Assembly (NCBI RefSeq): GCF_001713475.1
Contig: NZ_CP016499.1
Coordinates: forward strand, 4,031,501 to 4,095,500
Origin: Agrobacterium sp. RAC06
GTDB taxonomy: Bacteria > Pseudomonadota > Alphaproteobacteria > Rhizobiales > Rhizobiaceae
DNA length: 64,000 nt
Reading direction: 5' to 3'
The notes under the pieces were generated by a model, which worked only from the letters and a program-made list of their open reading frames with translations, was not told where the DNA came from and made no database searches. Shown piece after piece: positions 8,775 through 17,147 of the stretch; within the stretch, counting starts at the first letter, position 1, and each line of letters opens with the position of its first letter. Made by a program: the position numbers and the translations under genes.

Positions 8775-10358
8775 ATGGCCGCAATCACCTCAACAGCCAT
8801 CGCGCCCTCGGCACCTGCCGAGGAGCGGATGGATCCGAAACGCGTCTTCGCCTTCCTGGCGATGGTGTTCGGCATGTTCATGTCGATCCTCGACATCCAG
8901 ATCGTTTCGGCCTCGCTTGCGGAAATCCAGGCCGGTCTCGGCGCTGGATCCGACGAGGTTGCCTGGGTGCAGACCTCCTATCTGATCGCCGAAGTGATCA
9001 TGATCCCGCTGTCCGGCGTGCTGGCCCGGATCGTTTCGACCCGTGTGCTCTTCACCTTTTGTGCGGCGGGCTTCACGCTCGCCAGTGCTCTCTGCGCCAC
9101 GGCCACCAATATCGAGCAGATGATCGTCTACCGCGCGATCCAGGGCTTCATCGGCGGTGGCATGATCCCGTCCGTCTTCGCGGCTGCGTTCACCATCTTC
9201 CCGCCGTCCAAGCGCAACATCGTCTCGCCGATGGTCGGTCTTGTCGCCACACTCGCGCCGACGATCGGCCCGACGATCGGCGGTTACATCAGCCATGCCA
9301 TGTCGTGGCACTGGCTGTTCTTGATCAATGTGATCCCGGGGATCCTGGTCGCTGCTGCAGCCTGGAGCCTGATCGATTTCGACAAGCCTGATCTCAAGCT
9401 TCTGAAGAAGTTCGACTGGTGGGGACTGGCCTCGATGGCGGTCTTCCTCGGCACGATGGAATTCGTGCTGGAGGAGGGCAACAACAAGGACTGGTTCAAC
9501 GACCACCATATCGTGCTCGGCACCGTCGCTATGGTGATCGGCGGGGCGATCTTCTTCTGGCGCGTCTTCAAGGTCGAGTTGCCGGTCGTGGACCTGCGCG
9601 CCTTCTCCAATGCCAACTTCGCCTTCGGCTCGCTGTTTTCCTTCGTCATGGGTGTCGGCCTCTATGGTCTTACCTATCTCTACCCCCTCTATCTCGGGCG
9701 TATCAGAGGTTACGACTCGCTGATGATCGGCGAGACCATGTTCGTCTCGGGTGCCGCGATGTTCCTCACCGCGCCGGTGGCGGGCGCACTGTCGAACAAG
9801 CTCGATCCGCGCGTGATGATGATGATCGGTTTTTCCGGCTTCGCGCTTGGTACCTACATGATGACCGGGATTACGGCAGACTGGGACTTCTACGAACTCC
9901 TGGTGCCTCAGATCCTGCGTGGTTGCTCGCTGATGATCTGCATGGTGCCGATCAACAACCTGGCGCTCGGCACGCTGCCGCCGGACCGCATCAAGAACGC
10001 TTCCGGCCTTTTCAATCTGACTCGAAACCTCGGCGGTGCGGTCGGGCTTGCGATCATCAACACCATGCTGACGCAGAGATCCGACGACCATTATGCGCGG
10101 CTTTCCGAGCAGCTTTCCTGGGGCAATCAGGCGGCTCTAGACTGGCTCGCCAGTGTCGGCGCCAACTATGACAGTTATGGCCTTGATGGCACGGCGGTGG
10201 CGATCAAGAAACTGTCGGGTGTGGTGACGCAGCAGGCCTGGCTTCTCTCCTTCATGGATGTGTTCATGGGGCTGACGGTGCTCTTCGTTGCGCTGGTCTT
10301 CATGGTGCTGCTTCTCAAGAAGCCGAAGGGTGCGGCACCCGCTGGCGCTGGCCATTGA
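8775..10358 (+). CDS. emrB: EmrB-type drug:proton antiporter (MFS, DHA2 family, 14 TM)
   Basis: Encodes 527 aa of major facilitator protein. The DHA2 pattern is clear: an N-terminal helix with FGMFMSILDIQIVSASLAEI, motif A/C-like segments such as PLSGVLARIVSTRVLF, and GGMIPSVFAAAF. About 14 transmembrane helices are expected. It is co-transcribed with emrA (34-bp gap; AAAGGG upstream of the ATG). Together they should export hydrophobic or toxic compounds across both membranes using the proton gradient. The substrate is unknown. An intrinsic terminator follows at 10417. Confidence 0.93.
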   Translation: MAAITSTAIAPSAPAEERMDPKRVFAFLAMVFGMFMSILDIQIVSASLAEIQAGLGAGSDEVAWVQTSYLIAEVIMIPLSGVLARIVSTRVLFTFCAAGFTLASALCATATNIEQMIVYRAIQGFIGGGMIPSVFAAAFTIFPPSKRNIVSPMVGLVATLAPTIGPTIGGYISHAMSWHWLFLINVIPGILVAAAAWSLIDFDKPDLKLLKKFDWWGLASMAVFLGTMEFVLEEGNNKDWFNDHHIVLGTVAMVIGGAIFFWRVFKVELPVVDLRAFSNANFAFGSLFSFVMGVGLYGLTYLYPLYLGRIRGYDSLMIGETMFVSGAAMFLTAPVAGALSNKLDPRVMMMIGFSGFALGTYMMTGITADWDFYELLVPQILRGCSLMICMVPINNLALGTLPPDRIKNASGLFNLTRNLGGAVGLAIINTMLTQRSDDHYARLSEQLSWGNQAALDWLASVGANYDSYGLDGTAVAIKKLSGVVTQQAWLLSFMDVFMGLTVLFVALVFMVLLLKKPKGAAPAGAGH

Positions 10359-10416
10359 CACCACCATGCCCGGGTAAGCTTGCAGGTTCAGGCTCTCCCT
10401 TGATCTCCAAGGCTCA

Positions 10417-10450
10417 GACCGCCTCACATGTTGAGGCGGTCTCTTTTTTT
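10417..10450 (+). terminator. Intrinsic terminator of the emrAB operon
   Basis: GACCGCCTCA (10417-10426) and TGAGGCGGTC (10432-10441) form a perfect 10-bp stem with a 5-nt loop, followed by seven T residues (10444-10450). Confidence 0.9.
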
Positions 10451-10459
10451 CGAGCGAAA

Positions 10460-10494
10460 GAGGTACGTACGTCAAATTCTGATTTACGTACCTC
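10460..10494 (+). promoter_or_regulatory. Paired operator upstream of the xyl LacI regulator
   Basis: GAGGTACGTA (10460-10469) and TACGTACCTC (10485-10494) are a perfect 10-bp inverted repeat. Each arm itself contains the palindrome TACGTA, and the two TACGTA copies start 21 bp apart, two helical turns. The site lies 35 bp before the LacI-family start codon, so autoregulation of the lacI-xylB-xylA unit is likely. Confidence 0.55.
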
Positions 10495-10528
10495 ATTCGT
10501 CGGTGTAGGACAGGCGCCGGAGGAGAGA

Positions 10529-11554
10529 ATGAAGCCGACTGTCCATGACATTGCGAGCCGTGCGGGCGTCAGCCTTGCCACCGTCGATCGGGTTTTGAAC
10601 CGTCGGCCGGGGGTGAGCGCGCGGACCCGGGAGAAGGTGGATCAGGCTGTCAGCGAGCTCGGCTTCGTCCGCGACGTGGCGGCGGCGAACCTTGCCAAGG
10701 GGCGTGTCTATCCGCTGACATTCATCATTCCCTCGAACGACAATTCCTTCATGCGGGGCTTGAGGCTTGCGCTCGAAGAGGCAAGCGCACGTGCCGGCGT
10801 CGAGCGCATCTCGATCCGGTTGGTCGACGTGCCGGCTTTCGATGCCGCAGCGCTTGCTGCCGCTCTCAGGCAGGCGGTAATGGAAGAGCCGGCGGGCATT
10901 GCCTTCGTCGCTGTCGATGCTCCCGAGGTTGCCGCGGCTGCGGCCGAGATTTCAGAGAGTGGCATTCCGCTTGTCACCCTGGTCTCGGATCTCTCGGGCG
11001 CAGAGCGAGATCATTATGCCGGGATCGACAATACGGCTGCCGGGCGGACGGCTGCGAGCCTGCTTGGACGGTTCGCCGGTGGTCGCAGTGGTACGGTCGC
11101 GGTGCTCGCGGGCTCCATGCTGGTGCGCGACCATCGTGAGCGCTGCGATGCCTTCGCCGCCGTGATGGCTGCGGACTTTCCCACGCTTGCCTTGCAGCCG
11201 GTGCTCGAAGGTCGGGACGATCCCGATGTCGTCGAGCAGTTGGTCGCCAACCTTTTTGCAAGCCGCAGCGACATCGTTGCACTCTACAGCCTGGGGGCCG
11301 GCAATCGGGGTCTCGTCCGGGCGTTGGACCGTCTGTCGCCTGAGCGCCGTCCGGTCGTGATTGCCCATGAGCTGACGGAGACGACGCGCGTGGCGCTCCA
11401 AGCGGGCCTCATCGATGCCGTGCTCAATCAGGATGCCGGCCACGAGGTGCGCAGTGCCATTCGTGTCTTGAAGGCCAAGGCCGACGGGTTGCCTGTCGTC
11501 GCCGCCCAGGAGCGCATTCGTATCGACATATTCTTGAAGGACAATCTGCCCTGA
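10529..11554 (+). CDS. LacI family regulator, probable xylose operon repressor
   Basis: Encodes 341 aa. The LacI helix-turn-helix is at the very N terminus (TVHDIASRAGVSLATVDRVL), followed by a hinge and a periplasmic-binding-protein-like sensor domain. ATG 10529 is chosen because GGAGGAG precedes it and the family starts there. The gene ends 23 bp before xylB, so the two are almost certainly co-transcribed. The expected role is repression of xylBA until xylose or a related sugar binds. The sensor resembles that of sugar-binding LacI proteins in general; the ligand is inferred only from the neighbours. Confidence 0.88.
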   Translation: MKPTVHDIASRAGVSLATVDRVLNRRPGVSARTREKVDQAVSELGFVRDVAAANLAKGRVYPLTFIIPSNDNSFMRGLRLALEEASARAGVERISIRLVDVPAFDAAALAAALRQAVMEEPAGIAFVAVDAPEVAAAAAEISESGIPLVTLVSDLSGAERDHYAGIDNTAAGRTAASLLGRFAGGRSGTVAVLAGSMLVRDHRERCDAFAAVMAADFPTLALQPVLEGRDDPDVVEQLVANLFASRSDIVALYSLGAGNRGLVRALDRLSPERRPVVIAHELTETTRVALQAGLIDAVLNQDAGHEVRSAIRVLKAKADGLPVVAAQERIRIDIFLKDNLP

Positions 11555-11577
11555 AGGCAGAGGATTGGAGGACACCC

Positions 11578-13032
11578 ATGTATCTCGGATTGGATCTCGG
11601 CACATCCAGCGTCAAGGCGATGCTGATCGACGGCGACCAGAAGGTGGTCGGTGTCGGTCATGCCGGTCTCACCGTGCAGCGGCCGCATCCGGGCTGGTCG
11701 GAACAGGCGCCCGGCGACTGGCTCAAGGCGACGGAGGAGGCGGTCGCGGCGTTAAAGGCGTCGCATCCCAAGGAGCTTGCGGCGGTCAAGGGCATCGGAC
11801 TTTCCGGCCATATGCATGGCGCGACGCTCATCGACGCCAAGGACCAGGTGCTTCGGCCCTGCATTCTCTGGAACGACACGCGCAGCCATGCGGAAGCAGC
11901 GAGCCTTGACGCCGATCCGCGCTTCCGCGCGCTGACCGGCAATATCGTTTTCCCGGGCTTCACGGCCCCGAAGCTTGCCTGGGTGAAGAACAATGAACCC
12001 GACATCTTTGCCCGGGTGGCGAAGGTGTTGTTGCCGAAGGATTACCTGCGGCTCTGGCTAACGGGCGAGTATCTCTCCGACATGTCGGATTCGGCCGGCA
12101 CGAGCTGGCTCGATACGGGCAAGCGGGCCTGGTCGAGCGAGTTGCTCGAAGCGACGGGTCTGGCCGTCGAGCAGATGCCCGGCCTCGTCGAGGGCACGGA
12201 TCGCGCCGGCACACTGCGCGCCGAGCTCGCCGAGAAATGGGGCCTTGGCTCCGACGTCGTCGTGGCCGGCGGGGCAGGGGACAATGCGGCCTCGGCCTGT
12301 GGCATGGGCACGGTTGCCGAAGGCCAGGCCTTCGTCTCGCTCGGCACGTCGGGCGTGCTCTTCGCGGCCAACGCCTCCTATCTGCCGAAGCCGGAAAGTG
12401 CCGTGCATGCGTTTTGCCACGCGCTGCCCAGGACCTGGCACCAGATGGGCGTCATCCTGTCGGCCACCGACGCGCTCAACTGGCATTCCGGCGTGACCGG
12501 CAAGTCGGCTGGCGAGCTGACCGCCGAACTGGGTGATACCTTGAAGGCGCCCACCGGGGTTACTTTCCTTCCCTATCTCTCGGGCGAACGCACGCCGCAC
12601 AACGACGCCAAGATCCGCGGCGCCTTCATCGGTCTCGGTCATGAGAGCGATCGGGCCGTGCTGACCCAGGCGGTGCTGGAAGGCGTCACCTTTGCCATCC
12701 GTGACAGCCTGGAAGCCTTGAAATCCGCCGGCACCAAGATCGACCGGGTGACGGCGATCGGCGGTGGCTCGCGTTCCCGCTACTGGCTGTCTTCGATCGC
12801 CACCGCGCTTGATATGCCGGTCGACATTCCCGCCGACGGTGATTTCGGTGCTGCATTCGGGGCGGCACGGCTCGGGCTGATTGCGGCGACGGGGGCGGAT
12901 CCGCTTTCGGTCTGCACGGCGCCCGAGACGGCGGAGACTGTTGAGCCGGTCAAGGCGCTGACGTCGGCTTACGAGACGGCTTACGGCCGCTACCGGGCGC
13001 TTTATCCGGTCATCCGTTCCCTCGGCAGCTGA
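11578..13032 (+). CDS. xylB: Xylulokinase (FGGY family)
   Basis: Encodes 484 aa. It phosphorylates D-xylulose to xylulose-5-phosphate, the second step of the isomerase pathway. Visible motifs are the ATPase phosphate-binding strand YLGLDLGTSSVKAMLID at the N terminus, GLSGHMHGATL (substrate region), AGGAGDNAASACGMG with the putative catalytic Asp, and IGGGSRSRYWLS near the C terminus. GGAGGA lies 5-10 bp before ATG 11578. xylA follows after about 200 bp filled with repeat sequence. Confidence 0.95.
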   Translation: MYLGLDLGTSSVKAMLIDGDQKVVGVGHAGLTVQRPHPGWSEQAPGDWLKATEEAVAALKASHPKELAAVKGIGLSGHMHGATLIDAKDQVLRPCILWNDTRSHAEAASLDADPRFRALTGNIVFPGFTAPKLAWVKNNEPDIFARVAKVLLPKDYLRLWLTGEYLSDMSDSAGTSWLDTGKRAWSSELLEATGLAVEQMPGLVEGTDRAGTLRAELAEKWGLGSDVVVAGGAGDNAASACGMGTVAEGQAFVSLGTSGVLFAANASYLPKPESAVHAFCHALPRTWHQMGVILSATDALNWHSGVTGKSAGELTAELGDTLKAPTGVTFLPYLSGERTPHNDAKIRGAFIGLGHESDRAVLTQAVLEGVTFAIRDSLEALKSAGTKIDRVTAIGGGSRSRYWLSSIATALDMPVDIPADGDFGAAFGAARLGLIAATGADPLSVCTAPETAETVEPVKALTSAYETAYGRYRALYPVIRSLGS

Positions 13033-13034
13033 CG

Positions 13035-13139
13035 CCCCCTCATCCGCCTGCCGGCACCTTCTCCCCGCTGGGGAGAAGAGACAAGCGGCACGCGCTGACA
13101 TTCTCCTCTCCCCAGCGGGGAGAGGGCAGGGTGAGGGGG
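13035..13139. repeat. RIME-like palindromic repeat between xylB and xylA
   Basis: The outer arms CCCCCTCA (13035-13042) and TGAGGGGG (13132-13139) match perfectly. Each flanks an inner hairpin of the type CTTCTCCCCGCTGGGGAGAAG or CTCTCCCCAGCGGGGAGAG. About 45 bp of the left arm recur in inverted orientation at 24049-24095 with only a few differences. It sits inside the presumed xyl operon and may stabilise or attenuate the message. Confidence 0.7.
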
Positions 13140-13160
13140 AACCCCACCCGCCGCATCACC

Positions 13161-13206
13161 CCACCCCGGACCTTGCGGTCCGACCCTCCCCCTCAAGGGG
13201 AGGGTG
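13161..13206. repeat. Second intergenic repeat module upstream of xylA
   Basis: A hairpin ACCCTCCCC / GGGGAGGGT (13183-13191, 13197-13205) is preceded by a small stem CGGACC / GGTCCG. A nearly identical module (CCACCCCGGA, then GACCCTCCCCCTCAAGGGG) recurs at 24224-24268. It ends 18 bp before the xylA ribosome site. Confidence 0.65.
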
Positions 13207-13233
13207 GTTACAACACACCAAGGAGGACTACCC

Positions 13234-14544
13234 ATGAGCACAGGTTTCTTCGGCAATATCCAGAAGATCAAATATGAAGGCGAAGGCAGCACAAACCCGC
13301 TGGCCTTCCGCCACTACAATCCGGACGAAGTCGTCCTTGGCAAGCGCATGGAAGACCATCTGCGCTTTGCCATCGCCTATTGGCACACCTTCGTCTGGCC
13401 CGGCACCGATCCGTTTGGCGGAAATACATTCGAGCGTCCCTGGTTTCAGGACACGATGGCCGCGGCGAAGATGAAGGCCGATGTTGCCTTCGAATTCTTC
13501 CAGCTGCTCGGCACGCCTTACTACTGCTTCCACGACGCCGACGTTCGCCCCGAGGGCGCGAGCTTCGTCGAGAACACCAAGAACCTGAACGAGATCGTCG
13601 ACTACTTCGCTCAGAAGCAGGCCGAGACCGGCGTCAAGCTTCTCTGGGGCACGGCGAACATGTTCTCGCATCGCCGCTATATGTCGGGCGCTGCGACCAA
13701 TCCGGATCCTGACGTTTTCGCCTTTGCCGCTGCGACCGTGAAGACCTGCATGGACGCTACGCTGAAGCTCGGCGGCGAGAACTACGTACTCTGGGGCGGC
13801 CGCGAGGGCTATGAGACCCTGCTCAACACCGACCTCGGACGCGAACTCGACCAGATGGGCCGCTTCCTCAACCTTGTCGTCGAATACAAGCACAAGATCG
13901 GCTTCAAGGGCGCGATCCTGATCGAGCCGAAGCCGCAGGAGCCGTCGAAGCACCAGTATGACTACGACGTCGCGACCGTTTACGGCTTCCTGAAGCGTTA
14001 CGGCCTCGAAAACGAAGTGAAGGTCAATATCGAGCAGGGCCACGCGATCCTCGCCGGCCACTCGTTCGAGCACGAACTGGCACTTGCCAATGCGCTCGGC
14101 ATCTTCGGCTCGATCGACATGAACCGCAACGACTACCAGTCCGGCTGGGATACCGACCAGTTCCCGAACAATGTTCCGGAAATGGCGCTGGCTTACTACC
14201 AGGTCCTGCAGGCCGGCGGCTTCACCACGGGTGGCACGAACTTCGACGCCAAGCTGCGTCGTCAGTCGCTCGACGCCGAAGACCTGTTGATCGGTCACAT
14301 CGGCGGTATGGACTGCTGCGCCCGTGGCCTGAAGGCAGCGGCGAAGATGGTCGAGGACAAGGCGCTGTCCGCCCCGCTCGGCTCGCGTTATGCCGGTTGG
14401 GACAAGGCCGAGAACCAGAAGATGCTGCGCGGCGAAGAAAGCCTCGATGCGATCGCTGCCCGCGTCGAAGCCCAGAACGTCAACCCGCAACCGGTGTCCG
14501 GCAAGCAGGAGCTGCTGGAAAACGTGGTCAATCGCTACGTTTGA
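13234..14544 (+). CDS. xylA: Xylose isomerase
   Basis: Encodes 436 aa, the length of the class II xylose isomerases. It converts D-xylose to D-xylulose with two divalent metal ions, in the cytoplasm. Both family signatures are present: LIEPKPQEP (metal-binding glutamate) and YYCFHDADV, with the catalytic His. [14 protein letters not shown] and FDAKLRRQS are also typical. ATG 13234 has AAGGAGGA upstream; an earlier in-frame start at 13204 lies in repeat sequence and is not needed. A stem-loop terminator follows at 14556. Confidence 0.97.
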   Translation: MSTGFFGNIQKIKYEGEGSTNPLAFRHYNPDEVVLGKRMEDHLRFAIAYWHTFVWPGTDPFGGNTFERPWFQDTMAAAKMKADVAFEFFQLLGTPYYCFHDADVRPEGASFVENTKNLNEIVDYFAQKQAETGVKLLWGTANMFSHRRYMSGAATNPDPDVFAFAAATVKTCMDATLKLGGENYVLWGGREGYETLLNTDLGRELDQMGRFLNLVVEYKHKIGFKGAILIEPKPQEPSKHQYDYDVATVYGFLKRYGLENEVKVNIEQGHAILAGHSFEHELALANALGIFGSIDMNRNDYQSGWDTDQFPNNVPEMALAYYQVLQAGGFTTGGTNFDAKLRRQSLDAEDLLIGHIGGMDCCARGLKAAAKMVEDKALSAPLGSRYAGWDKAENQKMLRGEESLDAIAARVEAQNVNPQPVSGKQELLENVVNRYV

Positions 14545-14555
14545 TCTCGGGTATT

Positions 14556-14607
14556 TTCAATGAGAAAGGGGCCGGGGCGCGCAAGCGTCCTGGCCCTGTT
14601 CATTGAA
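14556..14607 (+). terminator. Long hairpin terminator after xylA
   Basis: TTCAATGA (14556-14563) pairs with TCATTGAA (14600-14607), enclosing a second stem GGGCCGGGGCGC / GCGTCCTGGCCC (with G-U pairs) and a GCAA tetraloop. There is no long T run, so it may act as a processing or stability stem as much as a terminator. Confidence 0.6.
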
Positions 14608-14775
14608 TGAGACAGACTGTTCCAGCACCCCGCAGTCACACTGGTCGCGCCAACAAAGGAGCTTGTCATCGACAAGCCTGCGCTCAAGGATCACGCGAAA
14701 AAAATCCAGGAGAGCGTACAGGCCGTAGACTGGGACTGGATGTGTGCGTTCCTTGGATTGGCCTGGTGAAGTGAT

Positions 14776-15357
14776 ATGGACGGTTTGTCTGATCTCATAA
14801 GAGAATACGGGACATGGATCTACATCCTGCTTTTTGCATACTGCATGTTGAAAAGCGGTAGTCTCCCCTTGTTCGCCGGCTATGCGGCCCAAACACAAGC
14901 TTTGGATTTGCCCCTTGTTTTGGTCGTGACTTTCGCGGGAGGTTACCTGGGTGACGAAGCACGGTTCTTCATCGCCAGACGATACGGGGACGCTTGGCTG
15001 AAGAGGTGGCGCTTTGCTGAAAAGGCCCATGCGGGCGCCACAGCCTTAATTGCAAAATACGGCTGGGCTTACATCTTCATTTACAGATATCCCAAGGGCA
15101 TGCGCACCATCGGTGCGCTTCCGATTGGTCTCGGCTCAATGTCCTGGGCCAGATTTACCGTTCTCAACGCAGGATCAGCGATAGTTTGGACGATCTGCCT
15201 TGTGATGGCGGGCTTCGTTTTCGGCGCACAGGTTGAAGAGGCTGTCAAAACAGGCTGGGGCTTTGCAAGCGTAATTTTGCTTGCGGTTTTGATCCTTCTG
15301 ACGGGTTTCGCATGGTGGCGGATCAATCAGATAGCTCGCTCGACGACCGCCCTTTAA
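14776..15357 (+). CDS. DedA family membrane protein (VTT domain)
   Basis: Encodes 193 aa. Hydrophobic segments flank the DedA/VTT signature: GGYLGDEARFFIARRYG at about residues 55-71 and YRYPKGMRTIGALPIG at about 105-120, whose arginine and proline are conserved. DedA proteins act in the inner membrane and are tied to lipid-carrier or phospholipid translocation and to membrane-potential maintenance. The gene stands alone. Its stop codon overlaps that of the convergent GreA/GreB-like gene by TTAA at 15354-15357. The 168 bp upstream (14608-14775) are less GC-rich than the surroundings and hold no gene I can support. Confidence 0.85.
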   Translation: MDGLSDLIREYGTWIYILLFAYCMLKSGSLPLFAGYAAQTQALDLPLVLVVTFAGGYLGDEARFFIARRYGDAWLKRWRFAEKAHAGATALIAKYGWAYIFIYRYPKGMRTIGALPIGLGSMSWARFTVLNAGSAIVWTICLVMAGFVFGAQVEEAVKTGWGFASVILLAVLILLTGFAWWRINQIARSTTAL

Positions 15358-15836
15358 GCTATCGCGGTGATCTCCAGTTCCTGGTCGCCGACCGTCACCA
15401 CATCGCCGACACTTTTTCCCATCAGCTGGCTTGCGACCGGCGACACAAAGGAGATCGAGCCCGTCTTTGGGTCCGCCTCGTCCTCACCGACGATCCGGTA
15501 TGTCTGCACGCGGCCGTCATCGCGTTCGAAGGTGACCTTGCTACCAAAGGCAACGACCGTGTTGTCGTCCGGGTCAGGGATTATCTGGGCGTTGTGCAGC
15601 CGTTCCGTCAGGTATTTTAGGTCACGATAGGGCACGGCCGACTGGCGTCGACGCTCGTTGATGTCCTCGATTGCTTGTGCTGCGAGATAGGCGGCGCGCG
15701 CCTCTTCTGCGTCGGTCTCCAGGAGCCGGAAGCCTGACGCCGTCACAAAGTTGGGATGGGGCGAGATCGGTCGATCCGGCAGATGGGTTTCTGCTGCGGT
15801 TTCCGAACTTTCTTCCTTGGTGAAGGCGACACTCAT
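15354..15836 (-). CDS. GreA/GreB family elongation factor-like protein
   Basis: Encodes 160 aa. The C-terminal FKBP-like GreA/GreB domain is clear from about residue 90 (VVAFGSKVTFERDDG, then SFVSPVASQLMGKSVGDVV). The N-terminal half should form the coiled coil that enters the RNA polymerase secondary channel. Canonical Gre factors have a GDLxENAEY-type acidic tip, but here the equivalent stretch reads INERRRQSAVPYRDL. Transcript-cleavage activity is therefore uncertain. ATG 15834-15836 has GGAAG upstream. Confidence 0.85.
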   Translation of the reverse strand: MSVAFTKEESSETAAETHLPDRPISPHPNFVTASGFRLLETDAEEARAAYLAAQAIEDINERRRQSAVPYRDLKYLTERLHNAQIIPDPDDNTVVAFGSKVTFERDDGRVQTYRIVGEDEADPKTGSISFVSPVASQLMGKSVGDVVTVGDQELEITAIA

Positions 15837-15952
15837 CTGTGACTTCCGATTGCTGGCTGGGGCGGGCTATGGAACCGCCAATGTAGGTGTATGTCGGTCA
15901 ACGGCCCAGACCGAATATGGGTCCATGGGCAAAGGATGGCGGTGCGGCAAAG

Positions 15953-16972
15953 TTAACGCCTGGCCGGTCCGGCCACAGACCCCCGTACGATCAGGTCCGG
16001 CATCAGCAGGATTTCCTGGCGCTCGGTCGGGCGATCGGCGAGTGACTTGATCAGCAGCGACATGGCCTGACGGCCGATTGCCGTTCTGGGCTGGCGGATG
16101 GTGGTCAGTGCCGGGGTCACATAGGTCGCCTGGGGCACGTCGTCGAAGCCGATGACGGAGAAGTCGTAGGGCAGGTCGTAGCCGCGGGCGGTCAGGCCGT
16201 TGATCACGCCGACGGCTGTAGCATCATTGACGCACATGAATGCGGTCGGCAACTGATCGCGCATGAAGAGTTGTTCCACCGCAAGGCGCCCGCTTTCGAT
16301 CGTGCCTTCACCCTCGAGGATGAAACGGTGTTGAGGCGGTATGCGGGCTGCATCGAGCGCAATGTCGAAGCCCTGGCGGCGGCGCTGGTGGCCAAGCCGC
16401 GTCTTGCTGTCGCCGATGAAGGCAATCGAGCGGTGCCCGGCCGAGAGCAGATGTTCGGCCGCCTTGCGCGCACCCGCCACGTCATCGACACCGACATAGG
16501 AGATCTTCGAGCCGAAGACGGGTTCGAAGACGGCGACTGAAGGCGGCAGCCGCTGGCCGATGACCTGGTGCCCGAAGGGTTCATGGCCGGTGAAGAGCAC
16601 GAGGCCAGTCGCCTGGCCGGAACTCAGGAACTTCAGATATTCGAGCCCGCGCTCGGGATCGTTCTGGGTATGGCCGATAAGAACGCCGAAGCCATGCGCA
16701 CGCGCTTCGTTCTCGAGACCGATCAGGGTCGAAGAGAAGTTGGGGTCGCCGATGTCGGGGGCGAGGATCAGGATCATGTTCGACCGGCCCATGCGCAGCG
16801 AGCGCGCCATGGCATTGGTCGTGTAGCCGGTGATGGCGATCGCCTGGTTCACGCGCTGGCGCGTCGATTTGGCCACCTTGTCGGGGGTGTGGATCGCACG
16901 ACTGACCGTCGCGATCGACACTTCCGCGATGCGTGCCACGTCCTCGATCGTCGCTGGTGCTTGGTCCGGCAC
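15953..16972 (-). CDS. LacI family repressor of the divergent sugar island
   Basis: Encodes 339 aa. The N-terminal LacI helix-turn-helix (TIEDVARIAEVSIATVSRAI) is followed by a sugar-sensing domain. It starts with GTG (16970-16972) preceded by GGGGAT. It is read divergently from the CUT2 ABC importer. The 150-bp gap contains two LacI-type palindromes (17074-17108). The most likely role is repression of the transporter and the catabolic genes behind it, and probably of itself. The inducer would be the imported sugar or an intermediate; it cannot be named from sequence. Confidence 0.92.
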   Translation of the reverse strand: MPDQAPATIEDVARIAEVSIATVSRAIHTPDKVAKSTRQRVNQAIAITGYTTNAMARSLRMGRSNMILILAPDIGDPNFSSTLIGLENEARAHGFGVLIGHTQNDPERGLEYLKFLSSGQATGLVLFTGHEPFGHQVIGQRLPPSVAVFEPVFGSKISYVGVDDVAGARKAAEHLLSAGHRSIAFIGDSKTRLGHQRRRQGFDIALDAARIPPQHRFILEGEGTIESGRLAVEQLFMRDQLPTAFMCVNDATAVGVINGLTARGYDLPYDFSVIGFDDVPQATYVTPALTTIRQPRTAIGRQAMSLLIKSLADRPTERQEILLMPDLIVRGSVAGPARR

Positions 16973-17073
16973 GCGGCTTTATCCCCTATCCGTCTGGAAT
17001 CGTTGGAGACCTTACATTCACTGCTGCGGTTGCGAAAGCTGAGAGGGAACAAATTGTCCCTATGAGTGGATGA

Positions 17074-17108
17074 TGTAAACCTTTACATCGACCATGTAAA
17101 GGTTTACA
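17074..17108 (+). promoter_or_regulatory. Tandem LacI-family operators
   Basis: TGTAAACCTTTACA (17074-17087) and TGTAAAGGTTTACA (17095-17108) are each perfect inverted repeats around a 2-bp centre and are reverse complements of each other. Their starts are 21 bp apart, two helical turns, so two dimers could bind on one face of the DNA. They lie 39 bp before the importer ATPase start. Confidence 0.8.
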
Positions 17109-17147
17109 GAGAGGGCATAGCGGTTGAGGAGCCGCCGGGAGGATTAC

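Noticed and set aside
13035..13206. Small genes in the xylB-xylA gap
   Set aside because: Short open frames here arise from the GC-rich palindromic repeats and have no ribosome sites or conserved motifs.
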